From Paragonimus skrjabini miyazakii (taxonomy: Eukaryota; Platyhelminthes; Trematoda; Plagiorchiida; Troglotrematidae): a DNA stretch of 64,000 nucleotides. The DNA lies in the NCBI GenBank assembly GCA_014338405.1, contig JTDE01021160.1, forward strand, positions 1-64,000, given 5' to 3'. Made by a program: the position numbers and the translations under genes. Shown here piece after piece: positions 39,717 to 51,646 of the stretch (position 1 is its first letter; each line of letters starts with the position of its first letter). The notes under the pieces were generated by a model. It saw nothing but the letters and a program-made list of their open reading frames with translations, searched no databases and was not told the origin of the DNA.

Positions 39717-41919
39717 GCAAGCAATTCGTCTTGTCTGATTTATGTCGTGAGTGTGTTATCCGGAAATATCTGAATGATGCTGTTGTGGCCTCATGGAAAA
39801 CCATAGTGTGTACGATCTGACATTTCCGATTAAAGATGTGGAGACCCCTTGTCCAAACTGTCGTCCATTCCACTTGACTCATGGCATTTAATACAACATC
39901 GACCATCGGATTTGTAAGACAAATCAGCCCGAGATATCGTTCAATTAATTAGCGGTTATGATCCTTGTAAATGACAATGAATGGCAATGGATGGCAAACG
40001 ATGAATTACCAGACAATCTTCAGCTTATTTTGCTTATCAACGCAACTTTAAATCAATTTCGGTGAGATAACTGTCTTGAATGGTTAGTTTTTTGTTTGTC
40101 TGCGGTCAGGAATCCGGATTTCGAATTACTATCTCACCTCACTGTTTGCAACAACACAACACATGTGTGACTGACACTGCTTTGATCTGATACCAGTCAA
40201 CATACCGTGTATCCAGTGTGACTAATGAGCTTGTTTGCTGCACGTGCAGTGACTGACTGATTCCGGTGGGTCGCTTGAAGCATAGGCTGATCACCCCTCC
40301 TCCGAAATCCAGGATCAACCCGAAATGCTTAAGTAACGGTTCAGAAAGAATGTGGTCTATTTCTTGGCTGTCATGTCATGCATGGTTAACTCGCTTGCCG
40401 ATGAAGGCTGCACCGGATGGAAGCTGTGATACCAGCGACAACCACTTGGCATTTGTGTGTATGCACATACGAGTGCCCGTGTACTGACATGCACTTGGAT
40501 TTAGTTTACACTTGATACACGAAGTGAACCAAAAGAAACAAGTACAGTTGTACCGGACTTGAGTAGGTTTCCTGTTTGTTGAAAGGTATGGAATCTAGTG
40601 GAAAAGTTTAGCATTCATACCTATGATTGATACCAAAATTAAAGCAAATGTACGCTGTGGTATTCCTCCCCTTTTTGATTTCGGGGCATGTAATGTGAAC
40701 TGCAGTCGGGCAATGAAAGCAGTCTGGTTTGATTTTCTGATTCAATGAATGTGACGAAAGTACAATAATATTTCAAACTTAACGGCAAATACTGCTGAAC
40801 TAAAGGAAATCCAAGGGTTGAACCATGCTTGGGTACATGTATAATAAGCCATTACCACAATGGAGGCTGTCATGAAGAACGGATAGCTACCACTAAATGC
40901 TTTTTAGTCTGACCGTTTTAACCATCTGACGTTACAGCTAGTCATTTTTTCGTTCCGACGCATTGAGCATAACCGCACTCTAATGTACTGCACACATACT
41001 TGGGGAATCTGTATCTAATCGGGTTCGATGGCGTGAAGGGTGCTGTTCATTGCTGGGTTTCTCCAGTGCGTATGGACAGTGAAGCAAACGAGACCGTCGC
41101 AGTCATAAAAGGATTGTCTTTTGGGTGCCACCTTACTTGAAACTTGATCATAAGTTTTTCCGAAAGGTGTGAACTTCTCGATGCTACCACACCGAGTTTA
41201 GGCATAGAAGCTCTATGAATCAAATATCTTTTGTCAACACTTCATACTTAAAAAGTCGTAGCGTAACTAGCATATCACCCATCAATGTGGTGTGGTTCAT
41301 TATTACGATACGAATGACGCTAAATGTGGCTATACATAAGACCAAACTATTCACATAGACCAAAATTCTACGGGGTACCACTGCAGACAGATTGATCAGG
41401 CAGTCCCTTTGTTGCGGGGACTTCAGTACGCTGTTATCACGCGACTCAGTGAGCACACTACTGGATCTGGGCCAGGTCGCAGTACCATGTTATAGTAACC
41501 GTACTGTATTCAACCCACCTGATCAAACATGATTCACACAGGTAGGCGAGTTGGTTTTTAGTGCTTACGCTTGGACTGCTTATCAGTCGTTATGACAGGC
41601 AGATTCAGTCTAGAATGCTACTGTGGATGTGGAGATCTGAGCGATGAACCCCAGAGGCCTTAAAAACTTTTGCTCAAACTTTTTCGAGGTGAACGAAGGC
41701 TGAAATTTGCTTTCGAGTGTGTACTGTCGGTTCAGGGGCAGGTGGACTCGCTTTCGTTGACCTTAGGAATATTCGGCTATTTCAGTTATTGTCAAGGCCA
41801 AAATTCTGTTGTCCACGTCGATAGAGATAACCAGTAACCAGACAACTCCATGTCAGAGACAAATCTGGTGCATTACAAATCAGACTAGTCATCAGAAATC
41901 AGACTTAGTCAGCTGTTGC

Positions 41920-42365
41920 ACCAACACACGCAGTCACAGTTGACTCATAGAAATGGCATCATTATTAACTTCCTTGAAGCTCTGAGAATTCTTCGCGAAA
42001 GTTACAGTGTTCACGTAACAAATCTAGATTACGCACTAGGATTAGTGTTTATGGACAGAAAAGATTATATCGACCAAATGTCGCACATTCCGTTAGATCG
42101 AATCAAATTTGGAAAACCGGTTGAACGAAAGAAAAAAACGAATCTGGATGAGGGTCAATTAGTAGATGGTCTGAAACGACCATTGCAACAAACAGGAATT
42201 ACGGCAGCTCAGTGTGATTAATTCATACCCACCAGCCCAACCATCCCTCGCTTGTACGGCACCAAAGATCTACAAACCAAGCCAACCACTGACATCTATC
42301 CCTGATATGTGCTATTCATTCTCTCCTGCGACAGGGAGTGGTTAGCAAAATGGCTTGAATCAGCC
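41920..42365 (+). mobile_element. Penelope-like element, N-terminal reverse-transcriptase fragment
   Basis: A 101-codon open frame here looks at first like a host exon but is the N-terminal part of a Penelope reverse transcriptase. It reads ALRILRESYSVHVTNLDYAL, then LVFMDRKDYIDQM and KFGKPVERKKKTNLDEGQLV, then after a stop PTSPTIPRLYGT. After a one-base frameshift it continues as PKIYKPSQPL and CYSFSPATGSG. The order (V-x-M-D-R-x-D-Y, then R-L-Y-G-x-P-K-x-x-K) is typical of this family. The catalytic YADD region is missing. The fragment is in + orientation, whereas the Penelope nuclease at 31301 is in - orientation, so they are separate insertions or separated by rearrangement. Confidence 0.85.
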
Positions 42366-42449
42366 TGTCAGAACTTTTGTACCTGTAGTCTATGTGAAAT
42401 TGTCAGTTTCTGTGAAATTGAACATCACTCACATTCGATCACACTTCTC

Positions 42450-42625
42450 GCATTCAGATAAATTTTCGATCGGCCCACTTCGTAAGAAGTAACTACACTG
42501 GAGTTTTGCTCTTATTAGAGTTCAACAGTAGTACATATCGTTGTCTGAGCCGGAATTTGCACTCTGACCCTCGTGTTTGTGAGACTAGCGCGTTAATCAC
42601 AATGCCAGTGATCTCACACTAGGCG
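42450..42625 (-). repeat. tRNA-derived SINE copy
   Basis: On the minus strand: TTGTGATTAACGCGCTAGTC (A-box-like), GGGTCAGAGTGCAAATTCC (B-box-like), then a body with CTAATAAGAGC and a tail ending in CTGAATGC. It shares order and motifs with 2845-3020, 37330-37500 and 48805-48960. Confidence 0.5.
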
Positions 42626-43385
42626 TAACCGATCAGTCATATCTAAACGTTCAACCGCAACCCTGTGTGAATAGTGTTCGGAATGCCCGATTATCTCGAT
42701 TGGAGACACACTAACCGTCCTGTTATCTAAGGACCGTGATCGAATGTAGTCATTCCCATTATATCGTGACTACGTGTATATAGGCCAGTAAGTGTGAAAA
42801 CTGAGTCGTGAGATCAGTGTATACTGAAGTTATCTGGACGCCTTCGATTAACCTACGCCATTTGTTTCGGTACTGTATTCCACCAATGAATAAGCACAAT
42901 TCACCTTGTTACTAAAGAGAAATACTTTGTGGTCCCACGATTACGTACACAGATTCATATAATACCTGGCGAAACCTGATGGCAATTTGGTTTTGGGCAC
43001 CAGAACCCATGATGAGAACGAACGATCAGGTGGATGAAATATCAATCAAAAACGAAATCGATGGAGTAAATCGGTAAGCTAACGAATCCAGGCGAATAAT
43101 CAATACGACACGTTACTATATTTCCGAATGTTTCAAAACACGTCGTCTTCAACGAAGTACACAATATCTCCCAACCTCAAAATGGAAAAAGTCGAGGCGT
43201 TTGTTATTAGCTAACAACGTTCTACTTTTCCATCACATACAAACTACTTACGATCTCTAAATAATACCATGTTTCGCTTTTCAGTAAATCATGAACTGTG
43301 ACGTTTTTCACTTACCACATTTCATGATGATTAGCTGAAGAACGGTTGATGATTCAATATTGAGAGTTTAATTGCATCTTCTTTG

Positions 43386-43485
43386 NNNNNNNNNNNNNNN
43401 NNNNNNNNNNNNNNNNNNNNNNNNNNNNNNNNNNNNNNNNNNNNNNNNNNNNNNNNNNNNNNNNNNNNNNNNNNNNNNNNNNNNN
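43386..43485. other. Assembly gap (100 N)
   Basis: Exactly 100 Ns, the conventional placeholder for a gap of unknown size. It directly abuts repeat copy B, so the left end of that repeat is not known. Confidence 1.
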
Positions 43486-44000
43486 GTTTATCCTGCGCGA
43501 CGGTCGATGCAGCATGGTATTTGGTTTATGTTGTATGGTCATGGGTTTTATGGGCTTAGAATATTGCCAGGATGCCAAGACCTAGACAGGAGAGCGATTA
43601 GGGCTCTCAACTAAAGCCTTTGGCTCAAAAGCCTGTACCGCAAGGCAGCAGGTGACACACGCACACACACGCAGCAGCATCAACCATCCAGGACAGGCTC
43701 GACAGTCACATCCCAAGACATTCGGCACAGTTACATAGAGATAATACTGCACAGACAAACTAATTACATACAGAGAATCCGACCAGGCAAAAAATAGAAC
43801 AACAAACCGAACCGAAACGCAACAGACTGACACCACACACAGCGAACACCTCACAACGGACGCATCTGCTTTTTGTCTGGCTGCTCCCCTTTGGCCAATC
43901 TGACATGGTTGAACCTGTAACGACCGAGGTCGCAGTCAGCACAGCCCTCCGGATCAAAACAGCACACAAGCCTGACCACCACGCCAAGGTAGCAGAAAAG
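43486..44000 (+). repeat. Dispersed repeat, copy B
   Basis: Very similar to 350-860 (copy A) in the same orientation, including GGCTCAAAAGCCTGTACCGC, ACATCCCAAGACATTCGGCA and TTTTTGTCTGGCTGCTCCCC. Its left part is hidden by the gap. Differences from copy A include small indels in the A/C-rich middle. Confidence 0.9.
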
Positions 44001-44268
44001 GTCAGGAGTTTATATCTAACCTATAAAGTCAAACACAGTTTGAGTGTGTAAGATGAAAGATGTTTCAATATAAAAGTCGCGGGTGTTATTTTCACGGAAT
44101 AATGAATACAACTGAATGTAGGTTCGATTGAGAAACTGTACGAGACCGTCCGGACATAGTGTGCCGATAAAGCTGAAAATAAAATGAAGTATCCAACCTC
44201 TCGACCAAAAGTTACCAACTGACTGGTATAAGTGCAAAATATATACTCGGTCTGACTTACGCGCACCT

Positions 44269-44284
44269 AAAAAAAAAAAAAAAA
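44269..44284. repeat. A16 homopolymer
   Basis: Sixteen As; it may mark the end of an inserted retrotranscript, but no element body was recognised immediately upstream. Confidence 0.9.
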
Positions 44285-44689
44285 CGCAGTCCTTTTGTCG
44301 ATTACTCAGTGTGAGCAACCTTATGACTTTTCAGCCCAGGACGACCAATGCATCCGCGGTTCATATTAGTCACACTGCCCAAGCCCGGTTGCTATGACTT
44401 ACGGTGCACATAGCTTTCATCACGAACCGCGTATTTGGAAAAACAATCACGAAATGGTCACTTATTTGACCTTCGGACGTCCGTCCAGAAAGCCCGCCTC
44501 CAGGCTGTACGGTTCAAGGTTGCTTACTTCTGATAGATGAGATCAACATTACAAGACTAGAATTCATATATCACGGCTTCTGGCCACCAACATTCCGTTT
44601 ACCTACTTTTAACTACCCAGGGGCCTGAATACAACGCTTCATGTATTCATAATCTAGGATTCACAGTATAACTCCGAGAACTTACCTGG

Positions 44690-46780
44690 ACAATATCCTG
44701 ATGCCACTGTACTTGGCGATCACAGATGTGATTGATTTTCATCATCCGCCCGCACAACAGCTGTCCTGAAATCCACTCCACAGTGATCCGACATGTACGC
44801 CGCAACCGAAGAAGCCTATTGAGCACTGACAAGCCTATGTTCAGGACTAAATTTAACCAGCAGATGCTTAGAATGTACCTTAGACAATATAGGTACTATC
44901 CATTCAACTACCGCCTTTCTATTCGCTATCGTACAATGACATCCACAACGCCACAACTAGCTAGACGATCAGCTTGATTTGTTTCTTCAGGCTGCGGCCC
45001 CTATAAATTAATCTTTCAAGGTGTATGTAAGAAGTACTGGCATTGGGCACGCAAACGCCCAGCTGATGGGTCATGGATAGATTTACTGATAACATGCCAT
45101 CCAATTAGCAAATGTCTGAGTGGTCATCCACTATTTCTCTAATTATGAAGATTTCGAGTTTAGGTGAATCATCTCCGTCCAAAGGAAGATCAATAAAAAA
45201 CACCTTATCCTTGTTGAAATCCGAGCAAGACACAGTTATCGAGGTCACCAAAGACGTGGCTATTCGTTGCAGTTCTACTTCACTATGCGCAAATAGCACA
45301 CTATCATCTGAGAGTGATGTCATCCGAACGGTCGATTGCCTAAAGCAGGATGGGAGTTTTAAAATATCTAGTGTCCAACAGACGACTGCGCCTGCGCTAC
45401 TTTACTTAAGCACCTTCTCCGAATTCTGAAAGGCAGCCATTAGTATTGCAGTCAACTGCCGTCTAAGTAAACTTGAGGCAGGATATAATCCTGCTTTACG
45501 TCACAAGCATGACATCATCTTCGCCTTCTTATCCACATGTAGCAGTTCAGCTAATTTAATGAACTTGTCTAAACAGCCAATTCTATCTAGCATCTTCCAC
45601 AATGCCTCACATTTCATGAAAGCAGCCATTTTAGTTTTATCGGCAATGGCTATTTATGTTTACGACTTTTTATGGACCCTGCGAACGTTGTCTGTATACG
45701 ATGCTCATAAATTCTGCCGGTTATTAGCGTGAAACACCCATGTTCCCATCCACCGTCTTCGCCTAATAGACGAACGGACCAACATTCACATTAGGGGAAT
45801 TGTAGAACTCTGTAGTTTGCTGACGATAGTCAAGGTCTCATAGTAACTCTCTATAGCTCTTCTACCGGTCGTTCTTTATTCCGTGAAACTTTTCATTGGG
45901 TTGACGGCGAGCTTTCCGGAATGTGGATCTTTTGTCTTCATTGCTTGGGTTCGTTGTGGAACTAACCAACGCTTCATTCTTCTCTCGTACCGGGTTCGAG
46001 ATAATTGCATCGTTGTCACCGAACCTGTACGAGCTATTCGAGCGCAGAATACTGATCATCTTGATGGTTGCTGCTACGAATCTCTCTCCGAAATTTCATA
46101 ACATGCCGTCAGAGGTAGTTAGTACTGGAATGTCTGAGACGAACGGCAAATGTACAGCAGAAAACCGTCTTCGACTTTGATTTTATTGACCACTTAACTT
46201 CCAGTTTTGCCATTCTCCGGAAACTAGCTTGCAAAAATCTTGGTTCTTACCGTGACATATTCAACCTGCGCATCACTCGCGTAATACCTGCATTACAAAA
46301 GTGACGCTATCGCACGAACGCGTATTAAACTCGATGGTGATGGCCGCTTCGTGGACACGTCCATGTAATGATAGCGCTAGCATCCAGCCGGAATCGGGTA
46401 ATCGTGATGGCTAACTCGTAGTCAGTACACAGGTAAAGCAGACGATTGCCGTTTTAATTAATCACACCAGTGCCCTAGGGTCCAAGAACACCCGGTCAAT
46501 CCTTCAAGTCACGCCTACCCGCAGGTTTGCCGAGAACACAGTCGGTTATTCACCGGTGTTGGGTGGATTGTTGCAGACAGCTGATCGTAGAATTGATCCT
46601 CCGAATCATACGTAAAACACGTAGTTGGATCTTGATCATTAAGAAATGTAGTAACGCATGAATATGACTTGAGAATTGATGCCGCGCGGTTAGCTTTATA
46701 TCAAATATGTCATACGATCAACGAATGCGTAACAGACACCTTAGTGCCGAACACCTTCTGCGGAACAACTTATCCCGTGT
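44690..46780 (-). mobile_element. Non-LTR retrotransposon (endonuclease plus RT), inverted and decayed
   Basis: Minus-strand pieces lie in the right order for a LINE pol. Endonuclease at about 46600-46280: EDQFYDQLSATIHPTP, PGVLGP, NGNRLLYLCTDYELAITITR and TWTCPRSGHHH, several stops apart. Linker at 46059-45862: FGDNDAIISNPVREKNEAL. Reverse transcriptase around 45600: KCEALWKMLDRIGCLDKFIK, the region after motif A. Reverse transcriptase at 45360-45105: SLSDDSVLFAHSEVELQRI, the motif C region with the catalytic pair still visible. A C-terminal tail at 44990-44690 is weaker. About 200 codons between the linker and the RT core are missing. The endonuclease is of the type often annotated as craniofacial-development-protein-2-like. 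It differs from both the RTE and CR1 copies in this window. Confidence 0.85.
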
Positions 46781-46814
46781 AATGTTTGACCAGCGCTTGA
46801 TTCTTTGATTTGCC

Positions 46815-47545
46815 TTAGTCTGCAAGACCTCTCTTCCTCACGTCTGCAACGTCAGCGTTGCAGCTGGTCCCTTCCACCGCGATCAGTACAGTGTGGCTTT
46901 TAGGCCATCTGGAACTACACCTATCTAGCAGCACACGCACATTCCATGTCTCAACTGACAACAAGTTGCTTAAGCGTCACATCTCCGACTGACATGATGG
47001 AGTTGTGCTGGAACCGCTGAATCAACACTTTAACCTGTGGGACAAAAAGAAACAGGGTTATCTTGCGGTCTGTTTCACTTGACAGTGAAGGGTTAACCCG
47101 GCTCGAGGGCGCGGTGAATAAGGCATTACCGACTTATTCCGACTACTGCTGCACATAGTGAATTTATTACAAGTTATATCAAGCTTCCGAGAAGTAGTGC
47201 GGGTTTTTCTATGTACAGGATAATATCCCTTGGTCAAGGTCAACCTTTGGGTGGTTGGAGTGCTCTTTGTTTAACAACACAATTTCTAACCCCCTTCTTC
47301 TGTATGCGGAAGGCAGTAGTGTTGCAACTATGAATAGCATTCTACCACATAGGTTCTTACCTCACTGCCTAAACACTCCCACGCAGTCAGCTGTGTTATA
47401 TACAAACCCATTAGCGTAACTGCTTTTTGTCTGACTGCTTCACATTGGCCTGTGTGGTATGAGTGAACATGGACGGTTGGCCAACATAGCTCTCCGGATC
47501 TAAACAGTGCACAAATTTGATCAGCACACCAACCTGGTGAAAAGC
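46815..47545 (+). repeat. Dispersed repeat, copy C (diverged)
   Basis: It shares with copy A, in order, CGATCAGTACAGTGTGG, a motif ending TAGCAGCACACGCACATTCCA near 46945, and TTTTGTCTGACTGCTTCACA near 47424. It ends in GATCAGCACACCAACCTGGT. It is clearly older or more diverged than copies A and B. Confidence 0.65.
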
Positions 47546-47838
47546 GTAAGGAACATACACATGCTCATGCACATACGCGTACACACCGATCGAATGAATA
47601 TCCTATTTTGGGAGCTAACACCAGGAAATGTTAACCCGTATTTCATACAATGTACACCAGTTTACCTCGGTCTATCCGTGCTTATTTATATTTATGTGGC
47701 TTAGTATTGAATAAACCGATCCATTTTTTCGTCAATATGCGAACATTTTGTAAATGTGGGGATCGGCGGAGTTCCAATATCTTCTTTTTGTTTTGTTTGG
47801 AGGATAGCGGAACTGGTGGAGTAACTTGGGTACAATCG

Positions 47839-47857
47839 CACACACACACACACACAC
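47839..47857. repeat. (CA)n microsatellite
   Basis: A run of nine to ten CA dinucleotides. Confidence 0.95.
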
Positions 47858-48804
47858 TCCGTGTGGCAGTCAGCCACCCAGTTTTTCGTCTTCAGTATGT
47901 GATTTGCCGACAAAATAATCGATTATTTTGTTACAAGCGACCCCATGGCGAAACCCAAACGAGTTTAAAGTACATCGTTACTTATTAGAGGCCGGGATAA
48001 AGTTAGGTTATGAACTGACCGAAACGGAACTGAACAGTTTTCAATCGATCTACGCATGGATGTGCCCGCGCGTATTAAATAGACCGTGAAAATCAATTTA
48101 AGTAGATTAGTTACCGTTTGTTCTTTCTACAAGATCTCAGTATAAAATTTGATATGGCCTCACGCTTTGTAAACAGCTGGTATCGGTATGCAGCTAGATC
48201 TGTAACAAGTACGATTAGAGAAGGCAAATTAGCCAAGCGATCTAATTGAATAACGCGGTTGTCCGTCCAATTCATACTGTTTTTCATATAGTTAGTCAGT
48301 GATCACTCAATTAAACAACAACTTGACGTTGCACCAATCCATCTACCCCGAAGACAATCAACTATTGAACAATACTGAAATTATTTTTAAAATTTGCAGT
48401 ACACTTTTCCGGTTTGCTGCCTAAGTGCAACTGCTGTCGATATTTCTTAAAAGACCAATTTCCTAAACTTTAAGATTCGCTACATCTGTTTATGTCCAAG
48501 AAAGGTCAGAATGCTAAATGGGCTTACTTCCATCATAAAAGTGTTATCAGTCGAATCAGGATCCGTAAATATTGCCAGGACTAAGAAGAACAATGCAAAA
48601 AAGAATGTATATAGGAGTTGATTCATTATTGAACGAGCACTCAAAAGTTTAATGTTTTCTGTGATTACAACAAAGAAAGAAGTCCAGGAGACAACGATTG
48701 GAGTTAACTGGGCAGTTACTGTGTCTCCTGTCGAGATGATCGGGCAACATGCCCAGCATTCGTAAACTAATGTGGTCGAGCGTTCATATATGATAATTTG
48801 GTCG

Positions 48805-48960
48805 TGCCTATTGTGGAATCATTAGCGCAGTGGTCACCACGGTTGTTTCCTGAAAGCACAGCAGAAGTTCAACTCCTAGCCATGGCAAATATACGTACTA
48901 CTGATGAATACTAACAAGAACGGAACTTGAATGCCGTGCATATTTTCGGGAGAGTCTACT
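48805..48960 (+). repeat. tRNA-derived SINE copy, best preserved head
   Basis: ATTAGCGCAGTGGTCACCAC fits an RNA polymerase III A box (TAGCGCAGTGG) and, about 35 bases further, AGTTCAACTCC fits a B box. The body follows with TACTAACAAGAACGGAAC. The cloverleaf does not close, so this is a SINE head rather than a tRNA gene. Related copies lie at 2845, 37330 and 42450, all on the opposite strand. Confidence 0.55.
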
Positions 48961-49780
48961 TGAAATTCTATGAGCATAGGAAAATTACAGTTATTTGGAA
49001 GCTCTGTTAAATTCATATCACCCAAATTCCTAAGGCGCTTAGCAATAATCAACACACCCCTCGACAAGTTTAAAGATTTCTGCAATTTTAACTCAGGCGG
49101 AAGTTCTGTTGGTACGATCATCGATTGAAGTGGAAAAGAAAGTTACTTGTATTTCGACCGGTTACAGTGAGGGTACGAACATAAACTGTTCCCTTTTCAC
49201 TACACAACTGACGGTAGCTTCAGCTGTGTACAGATTCCATCGCTCCAAAGTCCTCATCTGAGTTTGGTCGTACTTCAAGATAACCATCTAAAGTGCAATA
49301 AGTGACACCAGCCATTTCGGTTTGTTAAAAGCCTAACTGATGGACTCAAACCATCCTCACCTAGCTTGTTGACACACCATCAGGCTGTGATCAGTCTGTC
49401 GCCTAAAGTGTTCTTTCACACAGTGTGTCGATCATACGAATGTGACGATCCAGTCTAAGTAGTGATCAAATTGAAATAAACTAAATCCTGGAACTTGCAT
49501 AAATGTTGCAAACCATGTCCAGTTTAGTCAGTGAAGACAGTAACTTCAACCTAACTGAGAATTCCTAATCACTCCGTCTGAACAAAGCGATACTGTTTAC
49601 TTACGTTCCGAAATGATCGGGCACGCTGAACACTACTCACACAAAGTTGTGGTTGTGATCGGATAGGGTTGATCGACTCTATCTATTGCGAAGTTATCTA
49701 CGTTATGGTCAAAACATCATTCTCACAAACATGAGGACCAGGGCTAAAAATTCCGGCCAGGAAGAGAATGTGCACTGTCG

Positions 49781-49946
49781 TTGACATTTGGGTTGCAAAC
49801 ATTTAATCACCAAACGAGGTGACCTCATCAGTGCATAAATGTTGCAGCGTATAGTTTTTGGGCACTCAAAAACTATACGCTGAAACACTTACGCACTGAT
49901 AAGGTCACCTTGTTTGATGATTAAACGTTTACAATCTAAATGCCAA
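49781..49946. repeat. Hairpin-forming inverted repeat, 79-bp arms
   Basis: The arms are 49781-49859 and 49868-49946 with an 8-base loop. The inner part (GCGTATAGTTTTT against AAAAACTATACGC) is perfect, and mismatches increase outward. No coding content. It is consistent with a foldback MITE or a snapback product of DNA repair. No target-site duplication was recognised. Confidence 0.9.
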
Positions 49947-50053
49947 ACTCGGTGAACATGCCAATACGGCGATATTCGCATATCTACGACAGCTCTGGCG
50001 ACTGAGAAGCAACCCTCTGAGACCTAGAGGGTCATACATATGAGGTGACTGGG

Positions 50054-50640
50054 AGAGCTGTGTTACTATATGTTAGTGAAATATAGTTGATCGGGGTAGA
50101 GGACGTGAACCCTCTCCAGGTATTTGACCACTGACGTCTGCATTCAATCGCTCGTATCGGGTGGCACCAACAAGTAGGCAGCGAGGAGGTTAGAAAACGG
50201 GTGTTTGGCACTGATTGTCAAACGAGTTCTTTCGTTCACGCATTACATTGACACAGACTTAAATGGCTAGGTGATGTACTAAGGATGCCAGCTAGTCGTT
50301 TGCCACACCGAACACTGTTTGCCGACGCTGCGGCCGACTGGTGCAAGGTGCGAGGTAGACGAATGAAATCGTTCACGACTTGGTTGGTCACTGTAGATCG
50401 GGTTAGTCTCCCGGGCTGGATCCTTCACGACTCACAGAGTCGGTGGCTGGAGACGTTAGGTGAGATAGTGGCTAACCGAGCTCAGTAGCGTGTGTTATCG
50501 TTGTTTGGCTGAGTTGTCTGTGAAGTGAGTGCACTTAATGACGCGGGGCAGTGAAAGCCGTAAGGAAGCAGTCTTGCTGACGACGCCTCACCTTCACTTA
50601 CAGCTCGGTTGTTTATTATCAAGGTGTAGGCGCCTTGATG
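50054..50640 (+). mobile_element. RTE-type LINE, 3' end of pol
   Basis: A single frame with three stops reads RAVLLYVSEI, VEDVNPLQVFDH, RLHSIARIGWHQQVGSEEVR, KWLGDVLRMPASRLPHRTLF and RRMKSFTTWL, then LPGWILHDSQSRWLETLGE. This is the C-terminal region after the RTE reverse transcriptase. The probable 3' untranslated tail extends to about 50640. The upstream RT and endonuclease are absent, the usual result of 5' truncation during insertion. Fewer lesions than in the copy at 16440 suggest a younger insertion. Confidence 0.9.
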
Positions 50641-51646
50641 TTTTATGTTTGAATATAGACGTAGCTATATTTTGGTAGTTAGGTCCCTTCCCCTCCCCTT
50701 CTTTTGTCCTCTGTTCCTGTAGAGGGTTTGCATTTTCTTCTTCTTCATGGTAGTGTGGCAGTTAAGCAATAGTGTGAACCACTGATGTATTGCTGCCTAT
50801 GATGATGACAGTGGAACACACCCATCTGCAATATCCACCGGACACCCACACTGAACGATAGTAGCTATCCCCTTTACAACACATGACAGTAGGTCTGACT
50901 ATTTGCAATGCAACTCGCTATTTCCTGTGTTTCTTCGTGTGGCTCACCATACATGAATGGAACTTCGTTAACACTGATGTCCAGCAGTGGTGAATTCAAG
51001 CAGATATCTCTCCTTTCTCCCTTTCAGTACATACATCTTGTTTAATCATCACAGATCGAGATCCGTTGGTTCAAATTACCCCACTCCATCTTTGATAGCA
51101 TGCCACAGGAACTCATCGCTTGCCGTAAACGCTGCTTCTTGTGGTGATCAATCAAAATTTAGATCGCGCAGCATGTTTTTCCAACACTCTAGTCCTTCGA
51201 AATTTTTGTGAACAAGCGTTGGGCGATTCTGGAACAAATTAACGTTAATTCTTCGAGTAAATTTTTGTCATCTCTTTTAAACAAAATTTTCACCTTTCGA
51301 CTTCCCCTAATAAGACGGGTATCATCGGCATACGTTCAGTAAAATGTTAACCTCCTTAATACTGTTTGCGAAAATTTTACTGTTTGCAGACTACCGTACT
51401 TTGTTTTTAGACTTTACAACACCACAGAGCTGAACTCACAGGATTAGTTCAAATTCCAATCGTGAATTCCTGACCATCATAATGTTATCATTTGTCCGGT
51501 CATTATGTTACATGTTATGATTCACAAAACAACATTGGTCACAACTGAACCTTCCACTGTGTGCATTTCATTGGCGAACAGGAGATAATACGTGCACAAT
51601 AACGTACTCTGTCATTTCTTTCCTAATCTTCTCTACCACTGTGTAG

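Larger units (their letters stand above)
32740..51646 (+). other. Intron 2 of the Sec14-like gene (18.9 kb)
   Basis: Exons 32595-32739 and 51647-51827 join in phase 0 and the protein reads continuously (GAHTL then RQIGF), so no exon is needed between them. The intron carries at least seven recognisable mobile-element remnants, several SINE copies, two copies of the dispersed repeat, a hairpin and an assembly gap, all listed separately. Between them are stretches with nothing recognised: 32740-33889, 35256-36004, 37616-39113, 39721-41919, 42626-43385, 44001-44689, 47546-48804, 48961-49780 and 50641-51646. Confidence 0.75.

Noticed and set aside
44021..44172. Exon-like segment on the minus strand with good acceptor (TTATTTTCAG) and GTTAGA donor
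   Set aside because: Two frames are open across it, no protein similarity is recognisable, and the neighbouring candidates on that strand proved to be LINE remnants. Only the splice-like signals support it.
44686..44832. Open frame ending at a perfect GTCCAG/GTAAGT donor on the minus strand
   Set aside because: It lies at the end of the collinear LINE remnant at 44690-46780, so it is more simply the decayed pol tail.
45105..45323. Minus-strand open frame preceded by a good acceptor
   Set aside because: It reads as the reverse-transcriptase motif C region of the same LINE, in the expected order with the linker and endonuclease pieces.
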